Source: Clostridium zeae (GTDB lineage: Bacteria > Bacillota > Clostridia > Clostridiales > Clostridiaceae). Taken from it: 64,000 bases of DNA. The position numbers and the translations under genes are program-made. The notes below the pieces were generated by a model. That model searched no databases, was not told the DNA's origin, and worked only from the letters and a program-made list of their open reading frames with translations. Shown piece after piece: positions 45,132 through 55,248 of this stretch; positions within the stretch are counted from its first letter, which is position 1, and each line of letters opens with the position of its first letter. The stretch is from positions 1-64,000 of the forward strand of contig NZ_BMBA01000008.1 in NCBI RefSeq assembly GCF_017312485.1, given 5' to 3'.

Positions 45132-46178
45132 ATTATACATAGTGTCATAGTACTTTTGATAAACTCCAGAAGTAACATTTTCCATCCATTGTCTATTATC
45201 TAAATACCACTCAATAGTCTTAACTATTCCTACCTCAAAAGTAGTTTCAGGATACCAACCCAACTCTTCTTTTATCTTATCTGGAGCTATCCCATATCTT
45301 CTATCATGACCTTTTCTATCTTCTACATATTTAATTAAGTTTTCTGTCACCATTTCGTCAACATTATCGTGGATATGTTTTATAACAGTTTTAACTATTT
45401 GAATGTTAGTTCTTTCATTGTGTCCACCAACATTATACACTTCTCCAACTCTTCCGCATCTTACAACCATATCTATTGCCTTACAGTGATCTTCTACATA
45501 AAGCCAGTCTCTTATATTTAATCCATCACCATATACAGGAAGATCTTTATGGTTTAAACAGTTGTTAATAAGTAGTGGTATTAGTTTCTCTGGGAAGTGA
45601 TATGGACCATAGTTATTTGAGCATCTTGTTATAGTTACGGGCATATTGAAAGTATCAAAATAAGCCTTAACCATGAAGTCTGCTCCAGCCTTACTTGATG
45701 AGTATGGGCTGTGAGGATCTAGTGGCGTAGTTTCCATGAAGTATCCTGTCTCGCCAAGCGAACCGTAAACTTCATCTGTTGATACTTGATGATATCTTAC
45801 TCCTTCTTTCCATCCATTTTCTCTTTCCCATGCATTTTTAGCACAGTTTAATAGGTTAACTGTTCCTAAAACATTTGTACTTGCAAATATTTCCGGTTCT
45901 TTTATACTTCTATCAACATGTGATTCAGCTGCAAAGTTAACAACATAATCTATATCATACTTATCAAAAAGTTCTGTAACTAATTCCTTATCACATATAT
46001 CTCCTTGAACAAAAATATGATTAGGATTTTCTTGTACATCCTTTAAATTTTCAAGATTTCCTGCATATGTAAGCTTATCTAAATTAACTATCTTAACATC
46101 ACTATATTTTTTAAGCATGTAAAGTACAAAATTTGAACCGATGAATCCGGCTCCACCAGTTACTAAATATGTTTTCAT
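45126..46178 (-). CDS. rfbB: dTDP-glucose 4,6-dehydratase
   Basis: This 350-residue SDR enzyme converts dTDP-glucose to dTDP-4-keto-6-deoxyglucose. It has VTGGAGFIGSNFV at the N-terminus, VNFAAESHVDRSI, VSTDEVYGSLG and the catalytic YSSSKAGADF. The ATG at 46178 is chosen by its AAGGAG and the family start just before VTGGAGF. It follows rfbC with a 7-nt gap. Works with RfbA, RfbC and RfbD to supply dTDP-rhamnose. Confidence 0.96.
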   Translation of the reverse strand: MKTYLVTGGAGFIGSNFVLYMLKKYSDVKIVNLDKLTYAGNLENLKDVQENPNHIFVQGDICDKELVTELFDKYDIDYVVNFAAESHVDRSIKEPEIFASTNVLGTVNLLNCAKNAWERENGWKEGVRYHQVSTDEVYGSLGETGYFMETTPLDPHSPYSSSKAGADFMVKAYFDTFNMPVTITRCSNNYGPYHFPEKLIPLLINNCLNHKDLPVYGDGLNIRDWLYVEDHCKAIDMVVRCGRVGEVYNVGGHNERTNIQIVKTVIKHIHDNVDEMVTENLIKYVEDRKGHDRRYGIAPDKIKEELGWYPETTFEVGIVKTIEWYLDNRQWMENVTSGVYQKYYDTMYNQ

Positions 46179-46185
46179 AATAAGA

Positions 46186-46758
46186 TTATTCTCCTTTATA
46201 TTCAAATGGTACATCTAACTCTTTTAGAGTCTTTTGTTTCTTGTCTTTCTCTGATAAAAGAAGTTCTTCTATTCCATCAAGTGGCCATTGTACTCCAACT
46301 TCTGGATCATTCCATAAAAGTCCACTATCATATTCTGGTGCATAATAATCAGTGCATTTATAGTTAAATACAGCTTCATCAGATACTACCAAGAACCCAT
46401 GTGCAAACCCTTCAGGTACATAGAACTGTCTTTTATTTTCAGCCGTAAGAAGAACACCCTCCCACATACCATATGTTGGAGAACCTTTTCTAAGATCTAC
46501 AGCTACATCATAAACTGAACCCTGGGTAGCTCTTACAAGTTTCCCTTGAGTATGTTTTGTTTGAAAATGTAATCCTCTTAACACACCTTTTTTAGACTTT
46601 GATTCATTATCCTGAACAAACTCCATCTTTAGACCAGCTTCAAAGAAATCTTTCTTACTGTAAGTTTCCATAAAATAGCCTCTATGATCACCAAAAACAG
46701 TAGGTTCAATTATATATAAATCTTTTATCTTAGTTTCTATAAAATTAAATTTTCCCAT
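46186..46758 (-). CDS. rfbC: dTDP-4-dehydrorhamnose 3,5-epimerase
   Basis: The 190-residue cupin-fold epimerase has the family motifs GDHRGYFMETY, VLRGLHFQ (catalytic histidine) and YVPEGFAHGFLVVSD. Length is typical. It acts between RfbB and RfbD in dTDP-L-rhamnose synthesis and lies between rfbA and rfbB with short gaps. Confidence 0.96.
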   Translation of the reverse strand: MGKFNFIETKIKDLYIIEPTVFGDHRGYFMETYSKKDFFEAGLKMEFVQDNESKSKKGVLRGLHFQTKHTQGKLVRATQGSVYDVAVDLRKGSPTYGMWEGVLLTAENKRQFYVPEGFAHGFLVVSDEAVFNYKCTDYYAPEYDSGLLWNDPEVGVQWPLDGIEELLLSEKDKKQKTLKELDVPFEYKGE

Positions 46759-46785
46759 CGTAACTCACCTTCACATATAAGAGTA

Positions 46786-47670
46786 TTATCTTTTCTTATT
46801 TTCCACTTCTTCAACTACATCTATCAAGTATTGGCCGTATCCAGTCTTCATAAGTGGTTTTGCAAGTTCCTTAACTTGATCAGATGTAATCCATCCTTTT
46901 CTAAAGGATATTTCTTCTAAACAAGCTATATAGGTTCCTTGAGTATTTTGAACTGCTTCAACAAAGTTAGAAGCTTGAAGCATTGAACCATGTGTCCCTG
47001 TATCTAACCACGCAAGCCCTCTACCTAAAAGTTCAACTTTTAAAGTTCCGTCTTCCATATACACCTTATTTAAATCAGTTATTTCTAACTCTCCTCTTGG
47101 TGATGGTTTTAGTGCTTTAGCTTTTTTTACTACAGAATTATCATAAAAATAAAGCCCTGGAACTGCATACTTTGACTTGGGCTTTTCTGGCTTTTCTTCT
47201 AGAGAAACAACATTCCCTTTATCATCAAATTCCACTACTCCAAAGGCCTTTGGATTTTGTACATAATATCCAAATATCATGGCACCTTGTTCTAATGCAG
47301 CTGCTTTCTTTAAATTATCACTAAATCTTTGACCATAGAAGATATTATCCCCTAATATCATAGCAACATTATCATCTCCAATAAACTTTTCTCCTATTAT
47401 GAAGGCTTCAGCAAGTCCATTAGGTGCTTCCTGTATTGCATATTCAATTTTAAGCCCTAATTCAGTTCCATGTTTAAACAATTCTTTAAAATTAATAATA
47501 TCTCTCGGTGTAGAGATGATCAAAATTTCTCTAATGCCTGCTAACATAAGCACTGACATAGGATAATATATCATCGGCTTATCATATATTGGAACCATTT
47601 GTTTTGACATCGCTTTTGTTACTGGATATAGTCTTGTACCAGACCCTCCAGCCAATATTATTCCTTTCAT
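46786..47670 (-). CDS. rfbA: Glucose-1-phosphate thymidylyltransferase
   Basis: The 294-residue enzyme makes dTDP-glucose, the first step to dTDP-rhamnose. It has [20 protein letters not shown], the [15 protein letters not shown] segment and the [10 protein letters not shown] active-site strand. The ATG at 47670 has AAGAGGAG. It begins the rfbACB cluster, about 95 nt after the GT2 gene. Confidence 0.96.
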   Translation of the reverse strand: MKGIILAGGSGTRLYPVTKAMSKQMVPIYDKPMIYYPMSVLMLAGIREILIISTPRDIINFKELFKHGTELGLKIEYAIQEAPNGLAEAFIIGEKFIGDDNVAMILGDNIFYGQRFSDNLKKAAALEQGAMIFGYYVQNPKAFGVVEFDDKGNVVSLEEKPEKPKSKYAVPGLYFYDNSVVKKAKALKPSPRGELEITDLNKVYMEDGTLKVELLGRGLAWLDTGTHGSMLQASNFVEAVQNTQGTYIACLEEISFRKGWITSDQVKELAKPLMKTGYGQYLIDVVEEVENKKR

Positions 47671-47764
47671 AATTAAACACTCCTCTTATATATTATTGAA
47701 GTCTCTTAATGAAACACCATTTCATCGACACATAAAAATCTTATTATAACCTTATTAAGTGCTT

Positions 47765-48673
47765 TTATATCTTCGATTTGATAAAGTTTCTGCCTAACTT
47801 TATGCCTTCTACCATAGCTCTAGCTTTATCTGACTCACCGTTTGCAATATACTTAATATATTTAGCAATTCTTGATACATAAAAGAACGCCTTTGCCTTA
47901 ATCAAAGCAGATTTATCAACCTTGTAGTAATACTTATTCATTAATATAATTCTGTTTCTATTACCCCATTTTACTGAAAATGCAGATTCTTCCCCACCAG
48001 TAGCAGCGCTTACTTTATGATATATTTTTGAGCTTGGGTTATAAATAATTTTATAACCCTTCTCAGCTACAGCTATGCAAAAATCTAAATCTTCTAAGTA
48101 TAAAAAATACTCGTCAGGTAAAAGTCCAACAATTCTAAAAACTTCTGTCTTTATAAGCATACAGCATCCAGTCATAAAATCTATTTCTCTGATTGTCTTA
48201 TCACCATTATCTATGCTACCATAATTCTGATGTGCTCCAGAAAATCTATCCCATTTAATTTGGCCTCCACCAAACCATATTTTATTCTTTTGTGAAAAAT
48301 AGTTTATTTGATTCCCTACTATTCCTATTTTATCATCCATCTTAAATGTCTCAACCATCTTTGCTAAGAAATCCGCCTCTACTAAAGTATCGTTATTTAG
48401 CAAAAGTACATATTGAGCATTATTTTTAATGGCATAATCAATCCCAATATTATTTCCTGAAGCAAACCCACCATTAACCCCCGATTGAATAACTTTGCAG
48501 TACATCCCTACTGACTCACTAAGAATCTTCTCTGAATCATTTGTAGATTTATTATCTACAATGACGATCTTATAGTTTTTGTACTCAATCTTTTTAAGAC
48601 TTTCCACACACTCAATTGTATCATTGTAGCTATTATAATTTAAAAGTATTATATATATTAAAGGTTCGTTCAT
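47765..48673 (-). CDS. Family 2 glycosyltransferase (rhamnosyltransferase-like)
   Basis: This 302-residue soluble or peripheral GT-A enzyme has YIILLNYNSYNDTIECVESL at the N-terminus, VIVDNKSTND and the LLLNNDTLVEADFL donor/metal site, then FLYLEDLDFC with the likely catalytic acidic residues. This pattern resembles the WbbL-like rhamnosyltransferase branch. As rfbACB follow directly, a rhamnosyl donor is plausible but not proven. It lies 15 nt after the polymerase gene. Confidence 0.85.
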   Translation of the reverse strand: MNEPLIYIILLNYNSYNDTIECVESLKKIEYKNYKIVIVDNKSTNDSEKILSESVGMYCKVIQSGVNGGFASGNNIGIDYAIKNNAQYVLLLNNDTLVEADFLAKMVETFKMDDKIGIVGNQINYFSQKNKIWFGGGQIKWDRFSGAHQNYGSIDNGDKTIREIDFMTGCCMLIKTEVFRIVGLLPDEYFLYLEDLDFCIAVAEKGYKIIYNPSSKIYHKVSAATGGEESAFSVKWGNRNRIILMNKYYYKVDKSALIKAKAFFYVSRIAKYIKYIANGESDKARAMVEGIKLGRNFIKSKI

Positions 48674-48688
48674 ATTTAAATCCTTCTC

Positions 48689-50035
48689 TTATAATCTAAT
48701 TCTTCCTACTATTCTCGTAAAAGCTTTTGGAAGTACTGCTATAAATGCTAATGCTAAAAGTGGATATACATCATGAAAGCCAGATGAAATAGATAATGAA
48801 TTAGCAAAAGTTATACCTAAGCTTATAATTATAAATCTTAATTCGAATCTATCTTTTTCTTTTAGCACATTTGTATGAAAAGACTTTTCGCCTAATCCAT
48901 ACATTATACCTAATATTATAGCTACCACCAACACCCCAATCCAACTGAAGTTGACATAAGGTTGAAGGAACATTCCACCTCTTAACCCATAATGGTCTTC
49001 ATACCCTGCAAGCTGTTTTGCAGTAAAATTTCCCCATGACCAAGTCTGCCTATAACTTGATAACGAAGACGGTACAAAAGACATCAAATCTGCAAGATAG
49101 TTCTTACCATAGAGATAACCGTCGAATTTATCTTCGTATTTATTTAATACAAAAGCTCCATCTCTTATATCAGAAAATGTATTTCCGTACATTACTTCTT
49201 GTTCCATTTTATCTGCAAAACTTGTATCAATCTTATTACCATGTCTAATAAATAGCATTCCAATACCTAATACTAATGTAATAAGCAAAGCAGATACTAT
49301 TATTAAGTTTGGTTTTTCAAACCTTTTTCTATTTGAGTATATATAGAATAATGTTAAGTTAGCAATTAGATTAACAAAAGGCCCTCTGCTTCCAACACAA
49401 AAGATAATAATAATCCCAATAACCACTAAAACAATAAGATATACCTTTTTTGTATTTATAAACTTCAAAAATATGTATTGAACGAGTATAACTATTATTA
49501 TATTTAGCGCTAGATATATAGGCCTTAAGGAGTTATTTACTCCAGAGTCAAATATCATCCTGTTTCCGAATACAGGAATAGCGCCTACTTTTATTATAAG
49601 CAACCACCACAAAGCTACACATAATACATAAAAATATATTAATAATTTATCTTTTATAACAAAATTATCATTTACTCTTAAATAACCTGATGATCCTTTA
49701 TAAAAGAACTCAAAATATGAAATCGTAAAAATAAAAACAAGAAACCCTATATTGTTAATTATCATATTCTCATTTAGATTACCTATGTATGCAATTGCAG
49801 TTGAACTTCCAAGCGCTTCCCATGCTTTATCATTATATTGAAGCATGGAAATAAACAATAACGCAAATGCTGAAATAAATATTGAAATATTAAAAGGTGA
49901 AAATATATATTCTCTCATTTTATATTTATATATCAAATATGAAATGAAAACAAAAATATTAGTAATTAGCAATAGTTTTACAAATATTGTGGAATTGTTT
50001 ATAAAACTAAAAAAGTAACCCAAATCAATCACCAA
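48689..50035 (-). CDS. Wzy-like oligosaccharide repeat-unit polymerase
   Basis: The 448-residue protein has about eleven to twelve membrane segments and a large external loop (about residues 270-345, including GYLYGKNYLADLMSFVPSSL), the usual shape of O-antigen/oligosaccharide polymerases. Sequence motifs are weak, so the call rests on topology, length and position between two glycosyltransferase genes and near the flippase. It would join flipped repeat units on the outer surface. Confidence 0.75.
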   Translation of the reverse strand: MVIDLGYFFSFINNSTIFVKLLLITNIFVFISYLIYKYKMREYIFSPFNISIFISAFALLFISMLQYNDKAWEALGSSTAIAYIGNLNENMIINNIGFLVFIFTISYFEFFYKGSSGYLRVNDNFVIKDKLLIYFYVLCVALWWLLIIKVGAIPVFGNRMIFDSGVNNSLRPIYLALNIIIVILVQYIFLKFINTKKVYLIVLVVIGIIIIFCVGSRGPFVNLIANLTLFYIYSNRKRFEKPNLIIVSALLITLVLGIGMLFIRHGNKIDTSFADKMEQEVMYGNTFSDIRDGAFVLNKYEDKFDGYLYGKNYLADLMSFVPSSLSSYRQTWSWGNFTAKQLAGYEDHYGLRGGMFLQPYVNFSWIGVLVVAIILGIMYGLGEKSFHTNVLKEKDRFELRFIIISLGITFANSLSISSGFHDVYPLLALAFIAVLPKAFTRIVGRIRL

Positions 50036-50047
50036 CTCTCAAAGTTT

Positions 50048-51163
50048 CTATCGTATAGTTTTCCAATGTGTATTTTGTTTAAATTCTTTGTATTTCAAAT
50101 TTACAAACTCTTGTATTTTCTTTTTAAAAATTTCTTCATCAAATGTTTCAGCATGTTTTCTTATTTCATGTTTGTCAAAACTCATTTTTTCAAACTTTTT
50201 AACAGCATTAACTAAAGATTCAGTAGTTTGTTCATCAAAAAATGTTCCAGTTACACCATCTACTACGGTTTCTAATGCTCCACCCTTACCATAAGCTATA
50301 ACTGGCCTTCCACTAGCTTGAGCCTCTAGAGGAGTTATTCCGAAGTCTTCCTCTCCAGGAAAAACAAAAGCTCTACATTTAGCATAATACTCTTTAATGA
50401 CTTCATCTGATTGTCTCCCTAAAAATTGTATATTTCCTTTTGCCATTGCTTCAAGCTTTTCTCTTTCTTCTCCATCACCAATTATGACAAGAGGTAATCC
50501 TAGTTCATTGAAAGCTTTTACTGCTAAATCAATTCTTTTATAAGGAACCAATCTTGACAATATTAAAAAGTAATCTTCATCTTGATCAACAATATTAAAA
50601 AGTTTACATCTAACCGGTGGATGTATAACCACTGATTCTCTCCTATAATGCTTCCATATACGACGTGCTACATTTTCTGAATTGGCGATAAAATAATCTA
50701 CTCTATCTGAAGCAAGCTTATCCCACATTCTCATATAATTCATGAAATATTTTAGGAATATTTTTTTTATCTTCTTCATATTGGTCTTATCTGCATACTC
50801 ATAATAAAACTCCCATGCATATCTCATCGGTGTATGACAGTAACATACGTGCATTGTGTTAGGATTGGTTACAACTCCTTTTGCACATGAAGAACTACTA
50901 CTTAGTACTATATCATATTCATTCAAATCAAAACTCTCAAATGCCATAGGCATAAAAGGAAGATATCTTTGGTGACCATTCTTCACTTTTTTTTGCAAAA
51001 AAGATGTTCTGACATCTATATTTTTTAACTCTTCGTCTAAATTTTCCGGACTATACATAGTTGTATATATAGGGGCATTTTCATACAATTCTTTAAAATT
51101 AACTACAACTCTTTCAGAGCCTGCCATGTTTGTAAGCCATTCGTGTACAAGTGCTATGTTCAT
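50048..51163 (-). CDS. GT4 glycosyltransferase, mannosyltransferase-like
   Basis: This 371-residue GT-B enzyme has the ALVHEWLTNMAGSERVV start of the WbaZ-type group, HVCYCHTPMRYAWEFYY in the N-terminal domain, LILSRLVPYKRIDLAVKAF at the start of the donor domain and FPGEEDFGITPLEAQASGRP (the E-x7-E motif). It overlaps the manC stop by one base, which suggests GDP-mannose as donor. Acceptor and linkage are unknown. Confidence 0.88.
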   Translation of the reverse strand: MNIALVHEWLTNMAGSERVVVNFKELYENAPIYTTMYSPENLDEELKNIDVRTSFLQKKVKNGHQRYLPFMPMAFESFDLNEYDIVLSSSSSCAKGVVTNPNTMHVCYCHTPMRYAWEFYYEYADKTNMKKIKKIFLKYFMNYMRMWDKLASDRVDYFIANSENVARRIWKHYRRESVVIHPPVRCKLFNIVDQDEDYFLILSRLVPYKRIDLAVKAFNELGLPLVIIGDGEEREKLEAMAKGNIQFLGRQSDEVIKEYYAKCRAFVFPGEEDFGITPLEAQASGRPVIAYGKGGALETVVDGVTGTFFDEQTTESLVNAVKKFEKMSFDKHEIRKHAETFDEEIFKKKIQEFVNLKYKEFKQNTHWKTIR

Positions 51164-52221
51164 TAAATCACCTCATTAGATAAATGCTCTTTAGCAATCT
51201 TTATTTCTTGTTCATGTTTCTTAGAAGAAATCATTATGTAATCATCTGTCTCCACAATTATTAGGTCATTTATATTATTCAATAATATCTTTTTCTTAGT
51301 TAGAACTATATTATTATTTGAATTAAATGGATATCCATTAGCGTTAAATACATTTCCATTAAAATCCTTATTTGAATATCTATCAATGCTAGTCCAATTC
51401 CCAACATCATCCCAACCAAAATTACAAGGTACTACAAATATTTTATTATATCTCTCCATGATAGCATAATCTACAGATATGTTATCTGTTTTATGGTAGT
51501 TTTGATTAATATATTCTTGTACTTTATCTTCTTCTAAAGTTATTATCTCTTTTAATGCATCATAAGTAAAAGGCAAGAACTTTTTCACTAAGTTAAGTAT
51601 ATTCTCAACTTTCCAGAGGAACATCCCGCCATTCCATAAGTAATTGCCCTCTTCTAAATATTGTTTCGCCTTCTCATAATTTGGCTTTTCTACAAATGAT
51701 TCAACATCATACACACGCCTATAATCACAATTAAAAAATTCATTTCCTACCTTTATATAACCATATCCAGTCTCAGGTCTATTAGGCTCCATCCCTAACG
51801 TAACTATCGCATCTTCATTTTCATCAACAAACTTAGAAGCGACACTTAAAATATCTATAAAATTATCCTCTTCTCCAATCAGGTGATCTGATGGCAGAAC
51901 TACTATATTCGTATCTTTATAGTATCTGCTTATCACTAAAGATGAAAGAGCTATACATGGAGCCGTATTTCTCCCTTCAGGTTCTACAATTATATTTCTA
52001 TAAGGTAAATTTGGGAGCTGTTCTTTAACTAAATCTATGTATTTTTCTCCAGTTGAGATAAAAATTCTTTCTATAGGAATCAATTTTTCAATTCTATCTA
52101 CAGTCATCTGTATCATAGTTTTATTCCCTAATAGTTCCAAAAACTGTTTTGGTCTCTCCTCAGTAGAAAGCGGCCAAAATCTTGTTCCCTTTCCCCCTGC
52201 CATTATTAAAGCACAAAGCAT
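51163..52221 (-). CDS. manC: Mannose-1-phosphate guanylyltransferase
   Basis: The 352-residue enzyme makes GDP-mannose. It has ALIMAGGKGTRFWPLSTEER with the pyrophosphorylase signature, QFLELLGNKTM, VVLPSDHLIG and FVEKPNYEKA. It is the short form that lacks the C-terminal phosphomannose isomerase domain. No phosphomannomutase or GDP-mannose-modifying gene is in the window, so those steps must be encoded elsewhere. Overlaps the next gene by one base. Confidence 0.93.
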   Translation of the reverse strand: MLCALIMAGGKGTRFWPLSTEERPKQFLELLGNKTMIQMTVDRIEKLIPIERIFISTGEKYIDLVKEQLPNLPYRNIIVEPEGRNTAPCIALSSLVISRYYKDTNIVVLPSDHLIGEEDNFIDILSVASKFVDENEDAIVTLGMEPNRPETGYGYIKVGNEFFNCDYRRVYDVESFVEKPNYEKAKQYLEEGNYLWNGGMFLWKVENILNLVKKFLPFTYDALKEIITLEEDKVQEYINQNYHKTDNISVDYAIMERYNKIFVVPCNFGWDDVGNWTSIDRYSNKDFNGNVFNANGYPFNSNNNIVLTKKKILLNNINDLIIVETDDYIMISSKKHEQEIKIAKEHLSNEVI

Positions 52222-52457
52222 AACTATCTTCTCCTTCTATACGCTTTTAATTATCTTGTGAAGATTAGATGAATTAATTAGTTTATTATCTTAGCAAGTC
52301 AACCTGCTTAATATAATCAATCTACACTTATCGAATTCACTTTTTATTGTATTTAATTCTATATCTTCACTTATTTATATTAAATCCAAATAATCAAGAC
52401 TAAGATAATTCAATTCTTAGCCTTCATTCATTTTCACTTTAAGAATAGTAATTAAGA

Positions 52458-53576
52458 TTACATGCTTGCCCATATTTTTTCATATTGTGATATAGTTTCT
52501 TCTACAAGTTTTCCCCAAGTGAAAGCCTTTGCTCTATTTATACCATAATCAATATATTCAGAACATTTCTTATTATCGTTGAATAAGTAATCAATCTTTT
52601 CTGCCAACTCAACATCATTGATTGCTTCAAAAACAATTCCTCCATCACCTATAACTTCTGGTAGTGATGAAGTATTAGCAACTATTGAAGGGCATCCACA
52701 TGACATAGCCTCAAGAGGTGGAAGTCCAAATCCTTCATATAATGATGGAAATACAAATAACGAAGCCATATTGTAAAGTTCCACCAAATCCTCTTCATCA
52801 ATAAATCCTATAAACCTTACTCTATTCTCAAGATTATATTCTTTTATTATACTCATAAGAGAATCATTGGCATTTCCTCCTATAACTAACTTAATCTCAT
52901 CATCAAGCTTTACATGTCTCATTGATTTTATCAAAGTTTCTACATTCTTATGAGGCTTTAGGTTTCCTACATAAAGCAAAAACTTTTCTGGAAGGTTATA
53001 TTTAATCTTTACTTGATTCATTTGTTTCAAATCATCAATCACTTTAAATCTATCCCCTATACCATTATAGGTTACTATTACATCCTCATCTTTTAAATCT
53101 ATCCATGATAAAATTTCTTGTTTTGAAAACTCTGATACAGTAAATATAATATTACATTTCTTCGCTGAATATCTAACAATATACTTATAATAATACTTAT
53201 GGAAAGGAGAATAGAATTGTGGCAATCTCACATGATTTAAATCATGAATTGTCATTATCATCTCATTCTTTATAAATGGGCTTGAGACAAAAGATGGAGA
53301 GTGAAATATTGCCTTTCCACAGTATCTGTTTACTATTTTCGGAAGTTCTAACTGCTCAGTCAAAGATAAAAACTTAGATTTCATTACTATAAAATCTATA
53401 TCTGTTACACTTTGAAACATCTTTTCAGCCAACTTTATGTCATTAACTAAAAGTGAAAAGTAAACCCTTCCAGTTTTAACACTGTTCTTAATCAATTCAT
53501 AAGTATATCTAGCTATTCCATGAAGATTTTCATCTATCATTCTAGCATCAATTATTACATGAATTCTATTTTCCAT
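52458..53576 (-). CDS. GT4 glycosyltransferase
   Basis: This 372-residue GT-B enzyme has [20 protein letters not shown] at the N-terminus, the donor-domain strand [20 protein letters not shown] and [20 protein letters not shown] with the EGFGLPPLE motif of GT4. It resembles WbpY/MtfB-type mannosyltransferases. It follows the priming transferase by 31 nt and precedes manC by about 235 nt. The donor is inferred as GDP-mannose from context. Confidence 0.88.
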   Translation of the reverse strand: MENRIHVIIDARMIDENLHGIARYTYELIKNSVKTGRVYFSLLVNDIKLAEKMFQSVTDIDFIVMKSKFLSLTEQLELPKIVNRYCGKAIFHSPSFVSSPFIKNEMIMTIHDLNHVRLPQFYSPFHKYYYKYIVRYSAKKCNIIFTVSEFSKQEILSWIDLKDEDVIVTYNGIGDRFKVIDDLKQMNQVKIKYNLPEKFLLYVGNLKPHKNVETLIKSMRHVKLDDEIKLVIGGNANDSLMSIIKEYNLENRVRFIGFIDEEDLVELYNMASLFVFPSLYEGFGLPPLEAMSCGCPSIVANTSSLPEVIGDGGIVFEAINDVELAEKIDYLFNDNKKCSEYIDYGINRAKAFTWGKLVEETISQYEKIWASM

Positions 53577-53607
53577 GATCTTTTAAATCCTTTCAATTTT
53601 TTCCAGT

Positions 53608-54276
53608 TTACATTGCGCCTTCTTTTCTCAAAACAGAAATGAAAGTCTTAAAAACTATCTTTATATCTAAAATCAAAGACTTGTTATCTACATAATACAT
53701 ATCCATTTGGACTCTTTCTTCATAGGTAGTATCACTTCTACCATTTGCTTGCCAATAACCAGTTAATCCTGGTGTAACTGAAAAAAGCTTGTCCGCCCAT
53801 TCCCCATACTTCTCAATTTCTTTCTCAACTATTGGTCTTGGCCCCACTACACTCATATTTCCGACTAAAATATTAAAAAGTTGTGGAAGTTCATCTAAGC
53901 TTGTCTTTCTTAAAAAACTTCCTATTTTAGTTATTCTAGGATCATTTTCTAACTTAAAATTTATTGCAAATTCTTCTTTTTGCTCTTTGGTAAAGTTTTT
54001 GAATACCTCATCAGCATTTACTACCATTGTTCTAAACTTATATACTTTTATACTTTTACCGTACTTACCAATTCTTTTATGTCCAAAAACAGCTGGCCCT
54101 TCTGAGTCTAGTTTAATCAATGCAATCAAGATAATAAATATTGGAAAAAGCACTACTACACCTATTAGAGCGCTTATAAAATCAAACACTCTTTTCATAA
54201 ACATGTATATAAAACTCTGTTCTTTTTTACTTTTTTTATTTTCAGATACCACATTTGCATTATCCATCATCTGCAT
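53608..54276 (-). CDS. Undecaprenyl-phosphate phosphosugar (priming) transferase
   Basis: The 222-residue protein has one N-terminal membrane segment (about 33-53) and the PGT catalytic domain: GPAVFGHKRIGKYGKSIKVY, KFRTM, LRKTSLDELPQLFNIL (the DELPQ motif), MSVVGPRPI and GLTGYWQANGRSD. This is the short WbaP/RfbP-like type without the four-helix N-terminal region. It transfers a sugar phosphate to undecaprenyl phosphate and starts repeat-unit assembly. As first gene of the operon it sits next to the main promoter. Confidence 0.93.
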   Translation of the reverse strand: MQMMDNANVVSENKKSKKEQSFIYMFMKRVFDFISALIGVVVLFPIFIILIALIKLDSEGPAVFGHKRIGKYGKSIKVYKFRTMVVNADEVFKNFTKEQKEEFAINFKLENDPRITKIGSFLRKTSLDELPQLFNILVGNMSVVGPRPIVEKEIEKYGEWADKLFSVTPGLTGYWQANGRSDTTYEERVQMDMYYVDNKSLILDIKIVFKTFISVLRKEGAM

Positions 54277-54640
54277 ATTACTCCCCCACCTTAGTCACTT
54301 TTTACATTAATATTATATATTCACAGAATAATTATGTCTATATTAATAAAATGTTGTCATTTTTCATTTCTCTTACAGCATAAATATTATTTTACACCAT
54401 TTATCATAATTAATAAATTCAATTTAGTTTAAAAGCTAAATAATCACTCAACATTTATCATGGTTTTGTGAATTATTTACCATATTTCTTGAAAATATTT
54501 TAACCCGATTAAATATTGTACTATATTTTTATTAGTAATATAATACCATTATTTACAATAACTTCACCAAATACTATTAAAAATTTTAATTTTCCAATCT
54601 AAATATAAAATTGTACATGTCTAATTGATCTAAAAATAAT
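54277..54640. other. Upstream region of the main polysaccharide operon
   Basis: About 360 bp of AT-rich DNA precede the priming transferase. The operon promoter must be here, but no single -35/-10 pair stands out. No gene is seen. Confidence 0.45.
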
Positions 54641-54660
54641 GAGTTTAACTAAAAATATAA

Positions 54661-54905
54661 TCTAATCGCTCTTTTATTTTTATATTTTCAGTGCTTAAAC
54701 TTTTATTATCTAGGCTAATCATTATATTACTATTAAGTGGAGTTTTTAACCTTATTTCATCTTTTATAGTTTCACTTTAGTAAAGAACCATCTAATAATA
54801 TTCTAACTTATTCATAATGCTTCTCTCATAATTTTTTCATCTTGCCAAAATTCTCTCTGAACTATTTCATAGTTCATAAACTCCTCCTTCTAAATTATTC
54901 ATTTA
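54661..54905 (-). pseudogene. Decayed copy of the 58.2-58.9 kb gene pair
   Basis: Bases 54668-54820 match 58291-58445 (the 5' part of the coiled-coil gene), and 54825-54905 match 58887-58965 (the first ~18 codons and ribosome site of the winged-helix gene). The rest of the winged-helix gene, about 440 bp, has been deleted. The surviving start reads MNYEIVQREFWQDEKIM and soon meets a stop; the coiled-coil copy also has lost codons and frame. Similarity continues weakly to about 55090 (shared GTTAAGAAATTTGTAA). This is a remnant of a duplication placed directly upstream of the main polysaccharide operon. Confidence 0.75.
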
Positions 54906-55189
54906 AGCAAAATTCTTATTTAGTTTATTACGTTAAAGTATCATACTACACTTCAATGTTTCCCTTAAATTTTACTTTTCGTAATATTTCGCATTATAAG
55001 ATTATAATAATTTATATTATAAGTTCAATCCCTATATATACCTAGTTGTTAAGAAATTTGTAATAATTTATTCTTAACTCAGTAAAAACTACGCTGTATA
55101 TGTGAACACTTTGGTTGATGAGTCTATAAGACAGTAATATTATTATATCATTAACAAATCGAATAACATTTAATTATTTACAAATAAGC

Positions 55190-55222
55190 AAAACTCCAGA
55201 AGAAGTCAATTCTACTGGAGTT
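55190..55222 (-). terminator. Terminator of the O-acetylation operon
   Basis: An 8-bp stem (aactccag / ctggagtt) with a 15-nt loop is followed on the minus strand by TTGCTTATTTG, 27 nt after the stop of the DHHW gene. Confidence 0.65.
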
Positions 55223-55248
55223 AAGAATCATAATAAAAACTATTTACT

